DNA from: Algicola sagamiensis DSM 14643 | GTDB taxonomy: Bacteria > Pseudomonadota > Gammaproteobacteria > Enterobacterales > Alteromonadaceae | Direction of reading: 5' to 3' | NCBI RefSeq assembly: GCF_000374485.1 | Contig: NZ_KB894498.1 | Span: forward strand, 91,199-155,198 | DNA: 64,000 nucleotides | Part shown: one piece after another, positions 39,940 to 48,931 of the stretch | Numbering within the stretch: the stretch's first letter is position 1 | Layout: each line of letters begins with the position of its first letter | Program-made: the position numbers and the translations under genes | The notes under the pieces: generated by a model | The model's input: the letters and a program-made list of their open reading frames with translations, nothing else | Told to the model about the DNA's origin: nothing | Databases searched by the model: none

Positions 39940-39968
39940 TTGGATTAAAATTTGACCCTATATATAAT
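39940..39968 (+). promoter_or_regulatory. Promoter of the HscC-like gene
   Basis: TATAAT (39963-39968) is perfect, with TTGGAT 17 bases upstream (39940-39945). The same stretch contains CTTGGA and CCCTATAT, loosely like a heat-shock (sigma-32) promoter but three bases too close, so sigma-70 is preferred. Confidence 0.55.
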
Positions 39969-40007
39969 CACGACGCTGCCCGTTTTTTGATGTAAGAGGA
40001 GTAAAAC

Positions 40008-40742
40008 ATGAGCATTATTGGAATTGATTTAGGAACTACAAATAGTGCTTGCTGCATATGGAAAGACGGAGAAAGTGTCTCAATTCCAAATGCACTCGAT
40101 GAGATTGTACTCACTGATGTCAGCCCGTATACGCTTGGAACGAATATTTATAACGAGAACAATAGTGAAAACGCTTATTTCTCTCCAATTATTGAGCGAA
40201 ACAGCATTCTTCCATGTAGCCGAGAAGAGACCTATTACAATATTCATGATGATCAGGACCAGTCTTTGATCAAGATCTATCAGGGCGAGAGCCGTTTTTG
40301 TCGAAACAACGTTTATATTGGAGAATTGAACGTCCATTATCCACCTGCAAAAAGACACGAATGCAAAATGATTGTTCACTTTAGCTATGATATGAACGGC
40401 TTGTTGGAAGTTGATGTCGAGGTCGCAAACACTGGTAAAAAGTACTCCGCTTTATTTGAACAATCCCCTGGAAGCCTTACTCCGGAACAAAAAAAGGCCG
40501 CATTAGAGCGTCTCGCACAATTCAAGTTCCATCCTCGCGACAGTCAGGAAAATAAAGCGTTGATGGCTCGATTAGAACGTCTGTATGAGCAGTCACTTTC
40601 AGATAAACGTCACTATATTGCATCTTTGATTGAAGCCTTTGAAGGTGCGTTGGAATCACAAATTCCAACAAAAATAGAAGAGATAAAAGCATTGATTGAA
40701 GAGCGCATCTCATATATCTCAAACTCTGACTGGTTGTCATAG
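40008..40742 (+). CDS. HscC-type Hsp70 lacking most of its ATPase domain
   Basis: The 244-residue protein starts like an Hsp70 ([17 protein letters not shown], residues 5-21), then at about residues 28-31 jumps to the interdomain linker and substrate-binding domain (LTDVSPYTLG at 35-44; FSPIIERNSILP; YDMNGLLEVDVE) with an intact helical lid. About 310-340 residues of nucleotide-binding domain are missing compared with HscA here or E. coli HscC, in frame. ATP hydrolysis should be impossible. The strong ribosome site (GAGGAG) and intact frame suggest it is still expressed. The next gene is a J-domain protein, as at E. coli hscC. An assembly deletion is not excluded. Confidence 0.88.
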   Translation: MSIIGIDLGTTNSACCIWKDGESVSIPNALDEIVLTDVSPYTLGTNIYNENNSENAYFSPIIERNSILPCSREETYYNIHDDQDQSLIKIYQGESRFCRNNVYIGELNVHYPPAKRHECKMIVHFSYDMNGLLEVDVEVANTGKKYSALFEQSPGSLTPEQKKAALERLAQFKFHPRDSQENKALMARLERLYEQSLSDKRHYIASLIEAFEGALESQIPTKIEEIKALIEERISYISNSDWLS

Positions 40743-40752
40743 AGGCTTACTC

Positions 40753-42423
40753 ATGTCTTATCAGAACCCTTGGGAATTTTTAGAGATCACCTCAGCTGCA
40801 ACAGAGCGTGAAGTCAAACGCGCCTATGCAAAAAAGCTGAAGCAACATCGCCCGGATCAGGATCCGGAAGGCTTCAAACAACTGCGAGAGGCTTACGAAT
40901 TCGCGCTCAACCATGCGAAAAACTGGTGTCAACAACCACCAGAAGTACATGAGGCCGAAGAAACAAATTCTCTCATCTCCGCCTCTGTGGTGGATGACGA
41001 TGAAGGCGGTAGCGAAGAAACGCCCCCACAAAGTGAGCCACTTGCGCCAATTCAGCGCAAAGAAAGAGTGGCTCAGGCTTTTCAGGATGCGAGTCACCCC
41101 CAAGAAGAGCAGCCAAGAGCCAAGCAGCGTCAGGCTCCTTCATTTGCAGAACCACAACCCGAGGAAGAGGACCACCAAGAGGAAGTCATTCTTCATCATA
41201 GCCTGCATGAGTTTTTTGAGAATCCCGACCTTAAGCCACTCATTCAACGAATCGAGTGGATGTTCCGCTCAGTGCAATCTGTCAATGATCGCTTTTTATG
41301 GCGTGACTTTCAGCAAACTATTGATCGGGACTTTTCAACACAGAAGCAGCAAGCTTCTATCATTACATTTGAACTCTTACTGTCTTATCTCAATCATGAG
41401 AAGCAAATCCGAAGAGGTGATGCCGAAAAAGTCATCATTAAACGTCCTGTTTTAGAATCGATCGTGAAGTATTTTGAATGGTGGCAAGATAACCAACTGC
41501 AACTCTACTTTTCTCATCAAGAAATCCAGGAAGTTCTCACCCTTTCCGGTGTGAAAGAGATATTAAAAGCCTCTGAGCCACACTGGCAACAAGATAACCA
41601 CAACGGACACGATAACAAAGCTAGGTTGAAGGCACTCTTAGAAGAGGTGGCAGATACTGAGATAGCCAAAGAAGTGAAGTTGCTCATCTATAACCGCAAC
41701 TTGGCAATTTACGGTGTACGCCATTGGAAAAAGCTTGTTGAACGGATCCTCAGAGGTCCAATTCAAGATAAACAAATTGCATCGATCGTGATGCTGGTGT
41801 ACCTGACAGATTATCAAAGAAAACAATTCCAAGATGATGCAAGAGACAGAGCGCTTGCTTCCTATAGCGTATTTGAATACTTGGACAATATCTTCGGTTG
41901 GCAACAAGATAAGCTCCTCAAATCCTACTATTCGGATGCAGATTTCGCAGAAGTGATGGGTATCATTGAGCGGACGAAAACATTCGAAGAGAAGGGAGAA
42001 TATGGCAAACCTGGACTCCTTTCAATCACGACAACCTTTCTGATTGACGGATTTATTGCATGGTGGATCTATCTATTTTTTGAGTTTAGCCTCATGAGTA
42101 TTGGTTTTGAGAAAACCAATGGCTACTGGCTCTTTGCACTGTCATTCTGGCTCTATCACACTAGCTGCGAGTTATCACCTTTGAGTAGAACATACGGGAA
42201 ACGGTTCAGTCGACAGATTTTGGTTTCCCACAACGGAAAGCCTGTTACGTTGAAAGCAAAACTCATCAAATCGGCGATCACATTTAGTTTTGTTATTGCA
42301 TTTTGGTTCATCACATTGCCTGGCTGGCTCCCCTTTATCCTCGGTATTGTCATATGCTGGCATATTGACTGGGCCGTGAAACGCTTTGCCAAACTCGAAA
42401 TGCAGGCACTGCATAAACTTTAA
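40753..42423 (+). CDS. DjlC/HscD-like J-domain protein fused to an RDD membrane domain
   Basis: Start ATG at 40753 (AGAGG upstream) gives 556 residues; the earlier in-frame ATG at 40696 lies inside the hscC-like gene. N-terminal J domain (1-60) with H32-R-P-D35 where canonical J domains have HPD, an acidic proline-rich linker (about 65-145), a helical middle, and a C-terminal membrane RDD-type domain (about 425-556). In E. coli the DjlC protein is the co-chaperone of HscC and is encoded beside it, so this is its likely counterpart. The C-terminus would anchor the pair to the membrane. Confidence 0.78.
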   Translation: MSYQNPWEFLEITSAATEREVKRAYAKKLKQHRPDQDPEGFKQLREAYEFALNHAKNWCQQPPEVHEAEETNSLISASVVDDDEGGSEETPPQSEPLAPIQRKERVAQAFQDASHPQEEQPRAKQRQAPSFAEPQPEEEDHQEEVILHHSLHEFFENPDLKPLIQRIEWMFRSVQSVNDRFLWRDFQQTIDRDFSTQKQQASIITFELLLSYLNHEKQIRRGDAEKVIIKRPVLESIVKYFEWWQDNQLQLYFSHQEIQEVLTLSGVKEILKASEPHWQQDNHNGHDNKARLKALLEEVADTEIAKEVKLLIYNRNLAIYGVRHWKKLVERILRGPIQDKQIASIVMLVYLTDYQRKQFQDDARDRALASYSVFEYLDNIFGWQQDKLLKSYYSDADFAEVMGIIERTKTFEEKGEYGKPGLLSITTTFLIDGFIAWWIYLFFEFSLMSIGFEKTNGYWLFALSFWLYHTSCELSPLSRTYGKRFSRQILVSHNGKPVTLKAKLIKSAITFSFVIAFWFITLPGWLPFILGIVICWHIDWAVKRFAKLEMQALHKL

Positions 42424-42430
42424 TTCATTT

Positions 42431-42467
42431 GAGGCGATTATCAGCTTGGTCATCGCCTCAACTTTTT
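42431..42467 (+). terminator. Rho-independent terminator of the hscC-like operon
   Basis: GAGGCGAT / ATCGCCTC with a 13-base loop, then AACTTTTT; seven bases after the J-protein stop. Confidence 0.82.
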
Positions 42468-42492
42468 AGGCACTACACATCTCTCATTGTTC

Positions 42493-42708
42493 TCAATAAA
42501 CCGTTGGTCGGCTTTCCAATTCAATAGTCAGTTTCCCTTTGATAACAATAAATTTTTCATCAGTATCCTCTTGATCATGCCAAACAAAAGCTCCTTTGAG
42601 TTCCACAATTTTTAAATGATAGTCATTCATCTGGGCGACGATTTCGAGGTTCCAGAACTCATCAAAGAGTTAAAATTTCTCAGAAAAGTTAACGATACTA
42701 TTTTCCAT
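42493..42708 (-). pseudogene. Broken single-domain cupin gene
   Basis: Translating the minus strand from an ATG at 42708 gives a familiar cupin start, MENSIVNFSEKF, then an in-frame TAA at codon 13, then LFDEFWNLEIVAQ, NDYHLKIVELKGAFVWH, DQEDTDEKFIVIKGKLT and IELE before the match ends at a TGA. Intact relatives continue about 40 more residues with the second half of the barrel. So there is one internal stop and a truncated 3' end. It lies between the hscC-like operon and the DUF6351 gene. Confidence 0.75.
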
Positions 42709-42820
42709 GCTGACTCATTTACTATTCCAGCGTATCTATCGCTTCATTCAGCTTGGCGCATGATGTCCATTTGCTAAACTGAATAGAGTAAACATGAACC
42801 TAAGAAATGGAGGCATGCGC

Positions 42821-43012
42821 ATGAACATTCAAGATGTCAACATCGGTCTGTTATGCAATAGTAAGAAAGGTTCCGGAAAAGTCGCTTGGATCCAGGCAGA
42901 TACCCGACATCAGCATATGACGGACGTCAGCGATAACCACCACTTTGAGGACCCAATAGAGGATGTGACTGAAGACCCTCAAATTCCGCATAAAGAAGAC
43001 GCCTATTATTAA
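42821..43012 (+). CDS. Small acidic histidine-rich protein, unknown
   Basis: A 63-residue frame starting at an ATG with GGAGG seven bases upstream; an earlier in-frame ATG at 42794 has a weaker site. The C-terminal half is rich in Asp, Glu and His (DNHHFEDPIEDVTEDP). Nothing recognised. The good ribosome site is the main support. Confidence 0.45.
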   Translation: MNIQDVNIGLLCNSKKGSGKVAWIQADTRHQHMTDVSDNHHFEDPIEDVTEDPQIPHKEDAYY

Positions 43013-43113
43013 TAACTTGCCGAGCAAGGTCCGACTTTTTACCTTGCTCACCCTTCTCTCAATATCTCTTTTTTCTATACTTAAGTAGTAACATTGGGGA
43101 AAGGGGATGGCAG

Positions 43114-45249
43114 ATGCTCAAAAAACAAGCCTTTTGGATTTCATGTCTATTTGCACTGACCACCTGCTCAAGCCCATTTTCTACACCCGACTCTCCTGCG
43201 GTCATTGGATTAGCAGCATCGTCTCAAACAGAGAGTTTTCTCCAAGTAACCACCCATATCCGTGAAACCGAGCGCCCGGAAGATCCGTTCGAATACCCAA
43301 TTGAAGTCGGTGAAGTGGGTCCAATTGCGCCTTATTTTGCAGGTGCACCTCAGTATCCCTTTTATTGTATGACGATCCGTTCAGGCCTAGGGCAACCGAT
43401 TGTCGATAATCAAGAAGGCCTTGGTGTCCCAGTCTATGCAGAAAACACAAATGGTGAGCGTCTAAACCGAATCATTGGTTATTCCAAAGATTGTTTAGTT
43501 CCGACCAAAGTCCAGTACTTCGCGATTGACCATCAAGATGAAATTGTCCCAGTCACCCAAAACTCGAATCACGACCAGTTTCATATTCACTTCCGTGTTG
43601 AAACCGGTGTCATCAATCGCTACCCCTATACCATTGTCATGCCGATTCAACCTTCTGAAATTGGCGATCGTCACGCCAAGAAGTTATGGAATAAAAAATT
43701 AATTTATCAATTGTTTGGCGGTGTTGGAATTGGATACCGCCAAGGCAAAACCCATCACTACCGGATCATGAAAAAACGTCTGACGCAGTTTAAAGAAGGT
43801 TATGCGGTTATCAGCTCCAGCGTCAATAAAACAAGCTACACCTACAATATTCTTCTTGCAGAAGACACCGGACGGCGGTTGAAAAAGCAGTTTACTTCTC
43901 TTTATGGAGAACCTATCTATACAATCGGTGTAGGTGGTTCTGGTGGTGGCTTGAGCCAATATTTATTCGGACAGAATGCACCGGGCTTAATTGATGGCGC
44001 AATCACCCAATATTCTTATCCAGACATGGTTTCACAGGTGATTTATGCGCTCGATTGTGACCTGCTCAACAGCTACTATGACTTTAAAGCCCCAGATAGA
44101 AAGAAATGGCAAAATAAGCCGCTGCGTATTGCTGTCGAAGGGATGAATGCCAGTGAAACCATCCAGCATCCTTCTCGTTGGTTTCATCCGATTAACCACT
44201 TCATTCAGGGCAAACAACCATTTTTACCAGAACTCACGACTGAGTGTATTAACGGCTGGTTTGGTTTATCTTCCTATGTGAATAACCCCAGACAAGGGTT
44301 CTTAAAACCCTACTTTAGTCCAGAGATTGTTTCACAAGTCGAATGGAGCCATTGGCAGGATCTCTCTTATGTCTATGGCAAGTCTGAATCAGGAAATGCA
44401 AACGCTATCTGGGATAATGTCGGTGTCCAATATGGCTTAGAAGCTTTAAAAAAAGGACTGCTCTCTCCACAAGAATTTTTGCATTTGAACCAGCATATTG
44501 GTGGCTGGAAACCGCAAACAGAGATGCAACAGGAAGAAATCGCAAAACTGCCATTTGTTAAATTCCCCATATGGTTGTCTTTATGGAGTAATCACAACAC
44601 AACAGCTGTAGGATCCGGGAATAGTGCAGCACGAACACAAGCATCGTTATCATCTATTGAACGAGCCTACCGATATGGCCTCATTTTTACAGGCCATGCC
44701 ACCATCCCTACAATTGATGTTCGGCATTATCTTGAAGACAGACTGGATATGCATCATATGCTAGCCTCTTTTGAAGTCCGAAAGCGGATCATGCGCTTTG
44801 ATCCACATTATCAAAATCATATCCTTTGGGTAGCTGAGCAAGGCTTTAACCCGACAGACATGGCATTTACAACATTAAGTCAATGGCTCGATGGTCATAA
44901 ACCAGAGCATGCCGTGGATACATGCTTTGAAAAAGATGGAAATGCCTATGCGAAAGGTGATGGTGTCTGGCATGGTGCTTGGAATCAACACGCATCTGGA
45001 AAATGTCTAAAGAAATACCCTCAATACGCGACCCCAAGGATCCAAGCTGGTGCGCCTTGGTTGGGCAGTCTATTCAAATGCCACCGAATGGATATAGAAA
45101 GCGCCTTGGAACAGCGCCTTTACGGTGACATAGATATGCGCCCTTTTACAGCACAATTAAAACAGGTCTTTCCTGATGGGGTCTGTGATTACAGTCAAGG
45201 AGACATGGGTTGGCCAAATGACCTTGTCGATCATCTTGTGAAAAGATAA
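43114..45249 (+). CDS. DUF6351-family lipoprotein, alpha/beta-hydrolase-like
   Basis: The 711 residues begin with a lipoprotein signal (lipobox LTTC at residues 15-18). The body carries DUF6351 hallmarks: YPYTIVMPIQP, GGVGIGYRQG, and GGSGGGLSQY with a possible nucleophile S276, then QYSYPDM and the C-terminal APWLGSLFKC and FPDGVCDY. Such proteins are annotated as uncharacterised or as relatives of tannase and polyhydroxyalkanoate oligomer hydrolases; no substrate is known. A transport partner is absent. The start ATG has no strong ribosome site. Confidence 0.72.
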   Translation: MLKKQAFWISCLFALTTCSSPFSTPDSPAVIGLAASSQTESFLQVTTHIRETERPEDPFEYPIEVGEVGPIAPYFAGAPQYPFYCMTIRSGLGQPIVDNQEGLGVPVYAENTNGERLNRIIGYSKDCLVPTKVQYFAIDHQDEIVPVTQNSNHDQFHIHFRVETGVINRYPYTIVMPIQPSEIGDRHAKKLWNKKLIYQLFGGVGIGYRQGKTHHYRIMKKRLTQFKEGYAVISSSVNKTSYTYNILLAEDTGRRLKKQFTSLYGEPIYTIGVGGSGGGLSQYLFGQNAPGLIDGAITQYSYPDMVSQVIYALDCDLLNSYYDFKAPDRKKWQNKPLRIAVEGMNASETIQHPSRWFHPINHFIQGKQPFLPELTTECINGWFGLSSYVNNPRQGFLKPYFSPEIVSQVEWSHWQDLSYVYGKSESGNANAIWDNVGVQYGLEALKKGLLSPQEFLHLNQHIGGWKPQTEMQQEEIAKLPFVKFPIWLSLWSNHNTTAVGSGNSAARTQASLSSIERAYRYGLIFTGHATIPTIDVRHYLEDRLDMHHMLASFEVRKRIMRFDPHYQNHILWVAEQGFNPTDMAFTTLSQWLDGHKPEHAVDTCFEKDGNAYAKGDGVWHGAWNQHASGKCLKKYPQYATPRIQAGAPWLGSLFKCHRMDIESALEQRLYGDIDMRPFTAQLKQVFPDGVCDYSQGDMGWPNDLVDHLVKR

Positions 45250-45276
45250 ACACGCTCACATGCGTGTTTATCTTTT
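45241..45276. terminator. Perfect 15-bp bidirectional terminator overlapping a stop codon
   Basis: AAAAGATAAACACGC pairs fully with GCGTGTTTATCTTTT around TCACAT, between the convergent DUF6351 and oadB genes. The TAA stop of the first gene is inside the left arm. Both strands end in T4 as part of the stem. Confidence 0.85.
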
Positions 45277-45296
45277 AAACTAAAATGCAATCGAGA

Positions 45297-46430
45297 TCAT
45301 CCGCCAGTCAATGCCAGTAAGATACCCGCAGCAACCGCAGAACCAAGTACACCTGCAACATTTGGCCCCATAGCATGCATAAGCAGAAAATTATGGGGAT
45401 TTGCTTCCAAGCCAACCTTATTGACTACTCGAGCCGCCATTGGTACCGCAGATACCCCTGCAGCACCAACAAGCGGGTTGATCTGTGATGAGCCAAATTT
45501 AGACATCGCTTTTGCCATGAGAACGCCTGAAGCCGTACCGATACCAAAAGCAACCGCACCAAGGCCTAAGATCCCCAATGTTTCGACCGTTAAGAACTTA
45601 TCTGCACTGAGCTTTGAGCCAACAGCCAATCCAAGGAAAATCGTCACGATATTAATCAGCTCGTTCTGAGCCGTTTTACTCAGACGATCCACAACACCTG
45701 ACTCTCGCATTAAGTTTCCAAGGCAAAACATACCAACTAGAGGTGTCGCGGCTGGTAAGAACAATATTGTCATCAACAGTACAGCAAGCGGAAACAGTAT
45801 TTTTTCTGTGGTGCTCACTGGACGAAGCTGTTCCATCTCGATTTTACGTTCTTCTTCCGTCGTGAGTAATTTCATGATTGGCGGCTGAATAATTGGCACC
45901 AATGCCATATAGGAATAAGCCGCAACAGCAATCGCGCCAAGCAGATCAGGTGCTAATTTAGAAGCAAGGAAAATCGCCGTCGGTCCATCAGCTCCACCAA
46001 TAATTGCAATTGCAGATGCATCTTTAAGGCTAAATTCAAACCCAGGCACAAAGTTAAGCAGAATTGCACCAAATAAAGTCGCAAAGATACCGAACTGAGC
46101 AGCAGCACCCAATAAAAGCATTCTTGGATTTGCAATCAATGCGCTAAAATCCGTCAGTGCACCAACACCCATAAAAATGAGCAAGGGAAAAACCCCTGTA
46201 TCAATACCGACTTTATAGACGTAATACAACACACCACCGACCTCAGAAAATCCAGCAACCGGAATATTCGTTAAAATCGCACCAAATCCAATAGGCAATA
46301 AAAGCAAAGGCTCAAACTTCCGGGCAATTGCTAAGTACAATAACCCACAACCGACCAGCATCATCACAATCTGACCAGGTGTAAAATTAGCAAGCCCTGT
46401 GCTTTGCCACAGAGTGAACAGACTCTCCAT
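45297..46430 (-). CDS. oadB: Na+-translocating oxaloacetate decarboxylase, beta subunit
   Basis: A 377-residue integral membrane protein that completes decarboxylation of carboxybiotin and exports Na+. Family sequences [19 protein letters not shown] and [16 protein letters not shown] (the essential Asp of the ion path) are present. The frame begins at a GTG at 46433; the next codon ATG at 46430, four bases after GGGGGG, is preferred. It is the last gene of oadGAB. Confidence 0.93.
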   Translation of the reverse strand: MESLFTLWQSTGLANFTPGQIVMMLVGCGLLYLAIARKFEPLLLLPIGFGAILTNIPVAGFSEVGGVLYYVYKVGIDTGVFPLLIFMGVGALTDFSALIANPRMLLLGAAAQFGIFATLFGAILLNFVPGFEFSLKDASAIAIIGGADGPTAIFLASKLAPDLLGAIAVAAYSYMALVPIIQPPIMKLLTTEEERKIEMEQLRPVSTTEKILFPLAVLLMTILFLPAATPLVGMFCLGNLMRESGVVDRLSKTAQNELINIVTIFLGLAVGSKLSADKFLTVETLGILGLGAVAFGIGTASGVLMAKAMSKFGSSQINPLVGAAGVSAVPMAARVVNKVGLEANPHNFLLMHAMGPNVAGVLGSAVAAGILLALTGG

Positions 46431-46440
46431 CACACCCCCC

Positions 46441-48222
46441 TTAAGCCAAACTCAGCAAAGGATCACCTGATGCAACCGCATCCCCTTCCTTCACATGAAC
46501 TTGTGTCACAGTGCCTGACTTCGCAGCGCGTACTTCTGTTTCCATTTTCATCGCTTCCATGATGATCACAACATCACCTTCCGACACTTGTTGATTCGGA
46601 CTCACATTGATTTTGAAAATGTTTCCAGCAAGTGGTGCATTCAGTGTTTCACCACCAGAGACAGATGCTGATTGAGGAATATTTTCTTCCCGAGCGGGCG
46701 TCACGGACTTTAACTCGCCACTTGGTGCGACTGTGACTTCATACACTCTGCCATCAACCTGAACCACATAATTTTCGACACCACCAGTCGATGATTGTGC
46801 TGGTGCAGACTCTGCTTTCGTACTTGATTGCTCTGATGAAGGTGCCGCCTCAAATGCGCTTGGATTATTGCGGTTCTCCAAAAACTTTAAACCGATTTGT
46901 GGGAATAGCGCATAGGTCAATGTATCATCGATGGTATCTGAGGCGAGCTTGAAACCTTTTTCGCTCGACAATTTTTCTATTTCGCTTACAAGCGCGTTCA
47001 TCTCCGGCTCAATGACATCCGCTGGTCGACATTGAATTGGATCTGCACCTTCAAGAACACGCGCTTGTAGGTCTTTATTGACCGGGGCTGCGGTTGCACC
47101 ATACTCCCCTTTTAAAACCCCTGCAGTTTCTTTTGTGATTGTTTTGTAGCGCTCACCGGTTAAGACATTCAAAACGGCTTGCGTACCAACAATTTGGGAG
47201 GTTGGCGTAACCAGAGGAATAAATCCAAGATCTTCACGCACATGAGGAATTTCCTCCAACACCGCATCCAATTTATCAGCAGCACCCTGTTCCTTCAGTT
47301 GGTTTTCCATGTTGGTCAGCATGCCACCCGGTACCTGAGCCGTCAGGATCCTCGCATCAACCCCTTTCAAACTGCCCTCAAATTGAGCATATTTTTTGCG
47401 AACACCACGAAAATATGCCGCAATTTCTTCCAATAGATTGAGATCCAATCCTGTATCTCTTTGCGTGCCTTCCAGCATGGAGACGATTGTTTCTGTTGGT
47501 GAGTGGCCGTAAGTCATACTCATAGACGAAATTGCAGTGTCGAGCATATCAATCCCGGCATCAATCGACTTTTGATAAGTCGCCATGCTTAAGCCTGTTG
47601 TCGCGTGACACTGCATGGTGATGGGTAAATCGATGGTTTCTTTTAATCGTGTGATCAACTCTTCTGCTTCATAGGGCTTTAAAAGCCCTGCCATATCTTT
47701 GATACAGAGTGAGTGACACCCCATATCTTCGATTTGACGCGCCATATCCAGCCAGATTTCCATCGTATGCACAGGACTCACCGTATATGAAATTGTTCCT
47801 TGGGCATGCGCACCAACATCGAGTGTTGCCTTGACGGCTGTCTGAAGGTTTCTCACATCATTCATCGCATCAAAAATACGAAAAATGTCCACCCCATTGG
47901 TATGTGCTCTTTCCACAAATTTTTGGACAACATCATCCGCATAATGCCGATAACCTAGCAAGTTTTGTCCTCTCAACAGCATTTGCTGTTTCGTGTTTGG
48001 CATCGCAGCTTTGAGTTTACGGATCCGCTCCCAAGGGTCTTCACCTAAGTAGCGAATACACGCATCAAACGTTGCGCCACCCCAAGATTCCAAAGACCAA
48101 AAACCAACCTGATCAAGTTTAGAGGCAATAGGCAACATATCTTCGATACGAAAACGCGTTGCCAGAAGCGACTGGTGAGCATCCCTCAAGACGACATCGG
48201 TCAATTGCAAAGGTTTTACCAT
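46441..48222 (-). CDS. oadA: Oxaloacetate decarboxylase, alpha subunit
   Basis: A 593-residue biotin-dependent carboxyltransferase. The N-terminal TIM barrel ([17 protein letters not shown]; metal-binding near residue 207, MQCHATTG) transfers the carboxyl of oxaloacetate to biotin; an Ala/Ser/Pro linker precedes the C-terminal biotinyl domain with EAMKMETEV near residue 559. The frame opens at 48306 but the ATG at 48222, after GAGGA, gives the family N-terminus. It lies 13 bases after oadG. Confidence 0.94.
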   Translation of the reverse strand: MVKPLQLTDVVLRDAHQSLLATRFRIEDMLPIASKLDQVGFWSLESWGGATFDACIRYLGEDPWERIRKLKAAMPNTKQQMLLRGQNLLGYRHYADDVVQKFVERAHTNGVDIFRIFDAMNDVRNLQTAVKATLDVGAHAQGTISYTVSPVHTMEIWLDMARQIEDMGCHSLCIKDMAGLLKPYEAEELITRLKETIDLPITMQCHATTGLSMATYQKSIDAGIDMLDTAISSMSMTYGHSPTETIVSMLEGTQRDTGLDLNLLEEIAAYFRGVRKKYAQFEGSLKGVDARILTAQVPGGMLTNMENQLKEQGAADKLDAVLEEIPHVREDLGFIPLVTPTSQIVGTQAVLNVLTGERYKTITKETAGVLKGEYGATAAPVNKDLQARVLEGADPIQCRPADVIEPEMNALVSEIEKLSSEKGFKLASDTIDDTLTYALFPQIGLKFLENRNNPSAFEAAPSSEQSSTKAESAPAQSSTGGVENYVVQVDGRVYEVTVAPSGELKSVTPAREENIPQSASVSGGETLNAPLAGNIFKINVSPNQQVSEGDVVIIMEAMKMETEVRAAKSGTVTQVHVKEGDAVASGDPLLSLA

Positions 48223-48235
48223 CTTTGAATCCTCG

Positions 48236-48499
48236 TTATTTATGTTGTTTCCGATATTGATGGATTGCAGCGCTAATCGCTGCAACAACTTCTGGTGGTG
48301 TACCATGTTGCTGTGCCTTCACAGCATGCGGGGCTGGTGTGATCGACGGAACTGGGTCATCTCGGCGCGTATCAATCGATACGGCAAATTTTGTCAGCGC
48401 TTTAATACAAATGATCAGTAAGATTAAGAAGACAAATACAAATCCCATCCCGGTAAGCATTAAATTAAGCGCTTCAAGTAGTTGTTCTGTCACTGCCAT
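48236..48499 (-). CDS. oadG: Oxaloacetate decarboxylase, gamma subunit
   Basis: With the start at 48499 it has 87 residues: one N-terminal membrane helix ([22 protein letters not shown]) and a hydrophilic tail that binds zinc and joins alpha to beta. The longer frame to 48571 has no family match in its first 24 residues. It is the first gene of oadGAB, the Na+ pump linking oxaloacetate decarboxylation to a sodium gradient. Confidence 0.85.
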   Translation of the reverse strand: MAVTEQLLEALNLMLTGMGFVFVFLILLIICIKALTKFAVSIDTRRDDPVPSITPAPHAVKAQQHGTPPEVVAAISAAIHQYRKQHK

Positions 48500-48574
48500 G
48501 CGAATTCTCTTATTCTTATCGTTGATACAAGCATTAATGGAGATAAAATCCCAAGCCTCTGAGTCTTTCACCGA

Positions 48575-48599
48575 ATGAATATAAAATCAATATATTCAT
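48575..48599. promoter_or_regulatory. AT-rich dyad upstream of oadG
   Basis: ATGAATAT and ATATTCAT flank a nine-base spacer, in the leader of the oadGAB operon. It may be an operator or only an AT-rich chance repeat. Confidence 0.3.
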
Positions 48600-48644
48600 C
48601 AATAATAGATTTTTAACCCACTTAAAAGCATAAGGAACCAAATA

Positions 48645-48671
48645 GAGTAATTACTCCATTGCTCCAGTCAA
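48645..48671 (-). promoter_or_regulatory. Possible oadGAB promoter with palindromic operator
   Basis: On the minus strand TTGACT (48671-48666) is followed after 16 bases by TACTCT. A perfect 12-base palindrome GAGTAATTACTC (48645-48656) covers the -10 area, so a dimeric regulator could sit on the promoter. The rest of the 48500-48849 spacer showed nothing else. Confidence 0.4.
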
Positions 48672-48849
48672 GCTTTTTCCAGTTCTTTTGATTTAAAACG
48701 ATCCATGATAGACGTGTTTTGACGAAGGTGAATTCTTCTTAAGTATGAGTTGGACTTATTTTATGTACAGTTCTGGAAGTATATAGAGCGGAAATTTATC
48801 GAGTGGCCAATAAAAAGAATGGATTGGTAAAAAAGAAAATTGGGTATGC

Positions 48850-48880
48850 AAAAAGAAAACGCGCAACAGATGCTGCGCGT
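48850..48880 (-). terminator. Rho-independent terminator of arcA
   Basis: Minus-strand ACGCGCA / TGCGCGT with an eight-base loop, followed by TTTCTTTTTG; about 50 bases after the arcA stop. Confidence 0.85.
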
Positions 48881-48931
48881 CTCTCGAATTAGGACCATCA
48901 GATAGTCGCTTCTTTAGTAAATTGGGAGCAA

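Noticed and set aside
39935..39970. Heat-shock (sigma-32) promoter before the HscC-like gene
   Set aside because: CTTGGA and CCCTATAT are suggestive, but the spacing is about three bases too short and a perfect TATAAT fits sigma-70 better.
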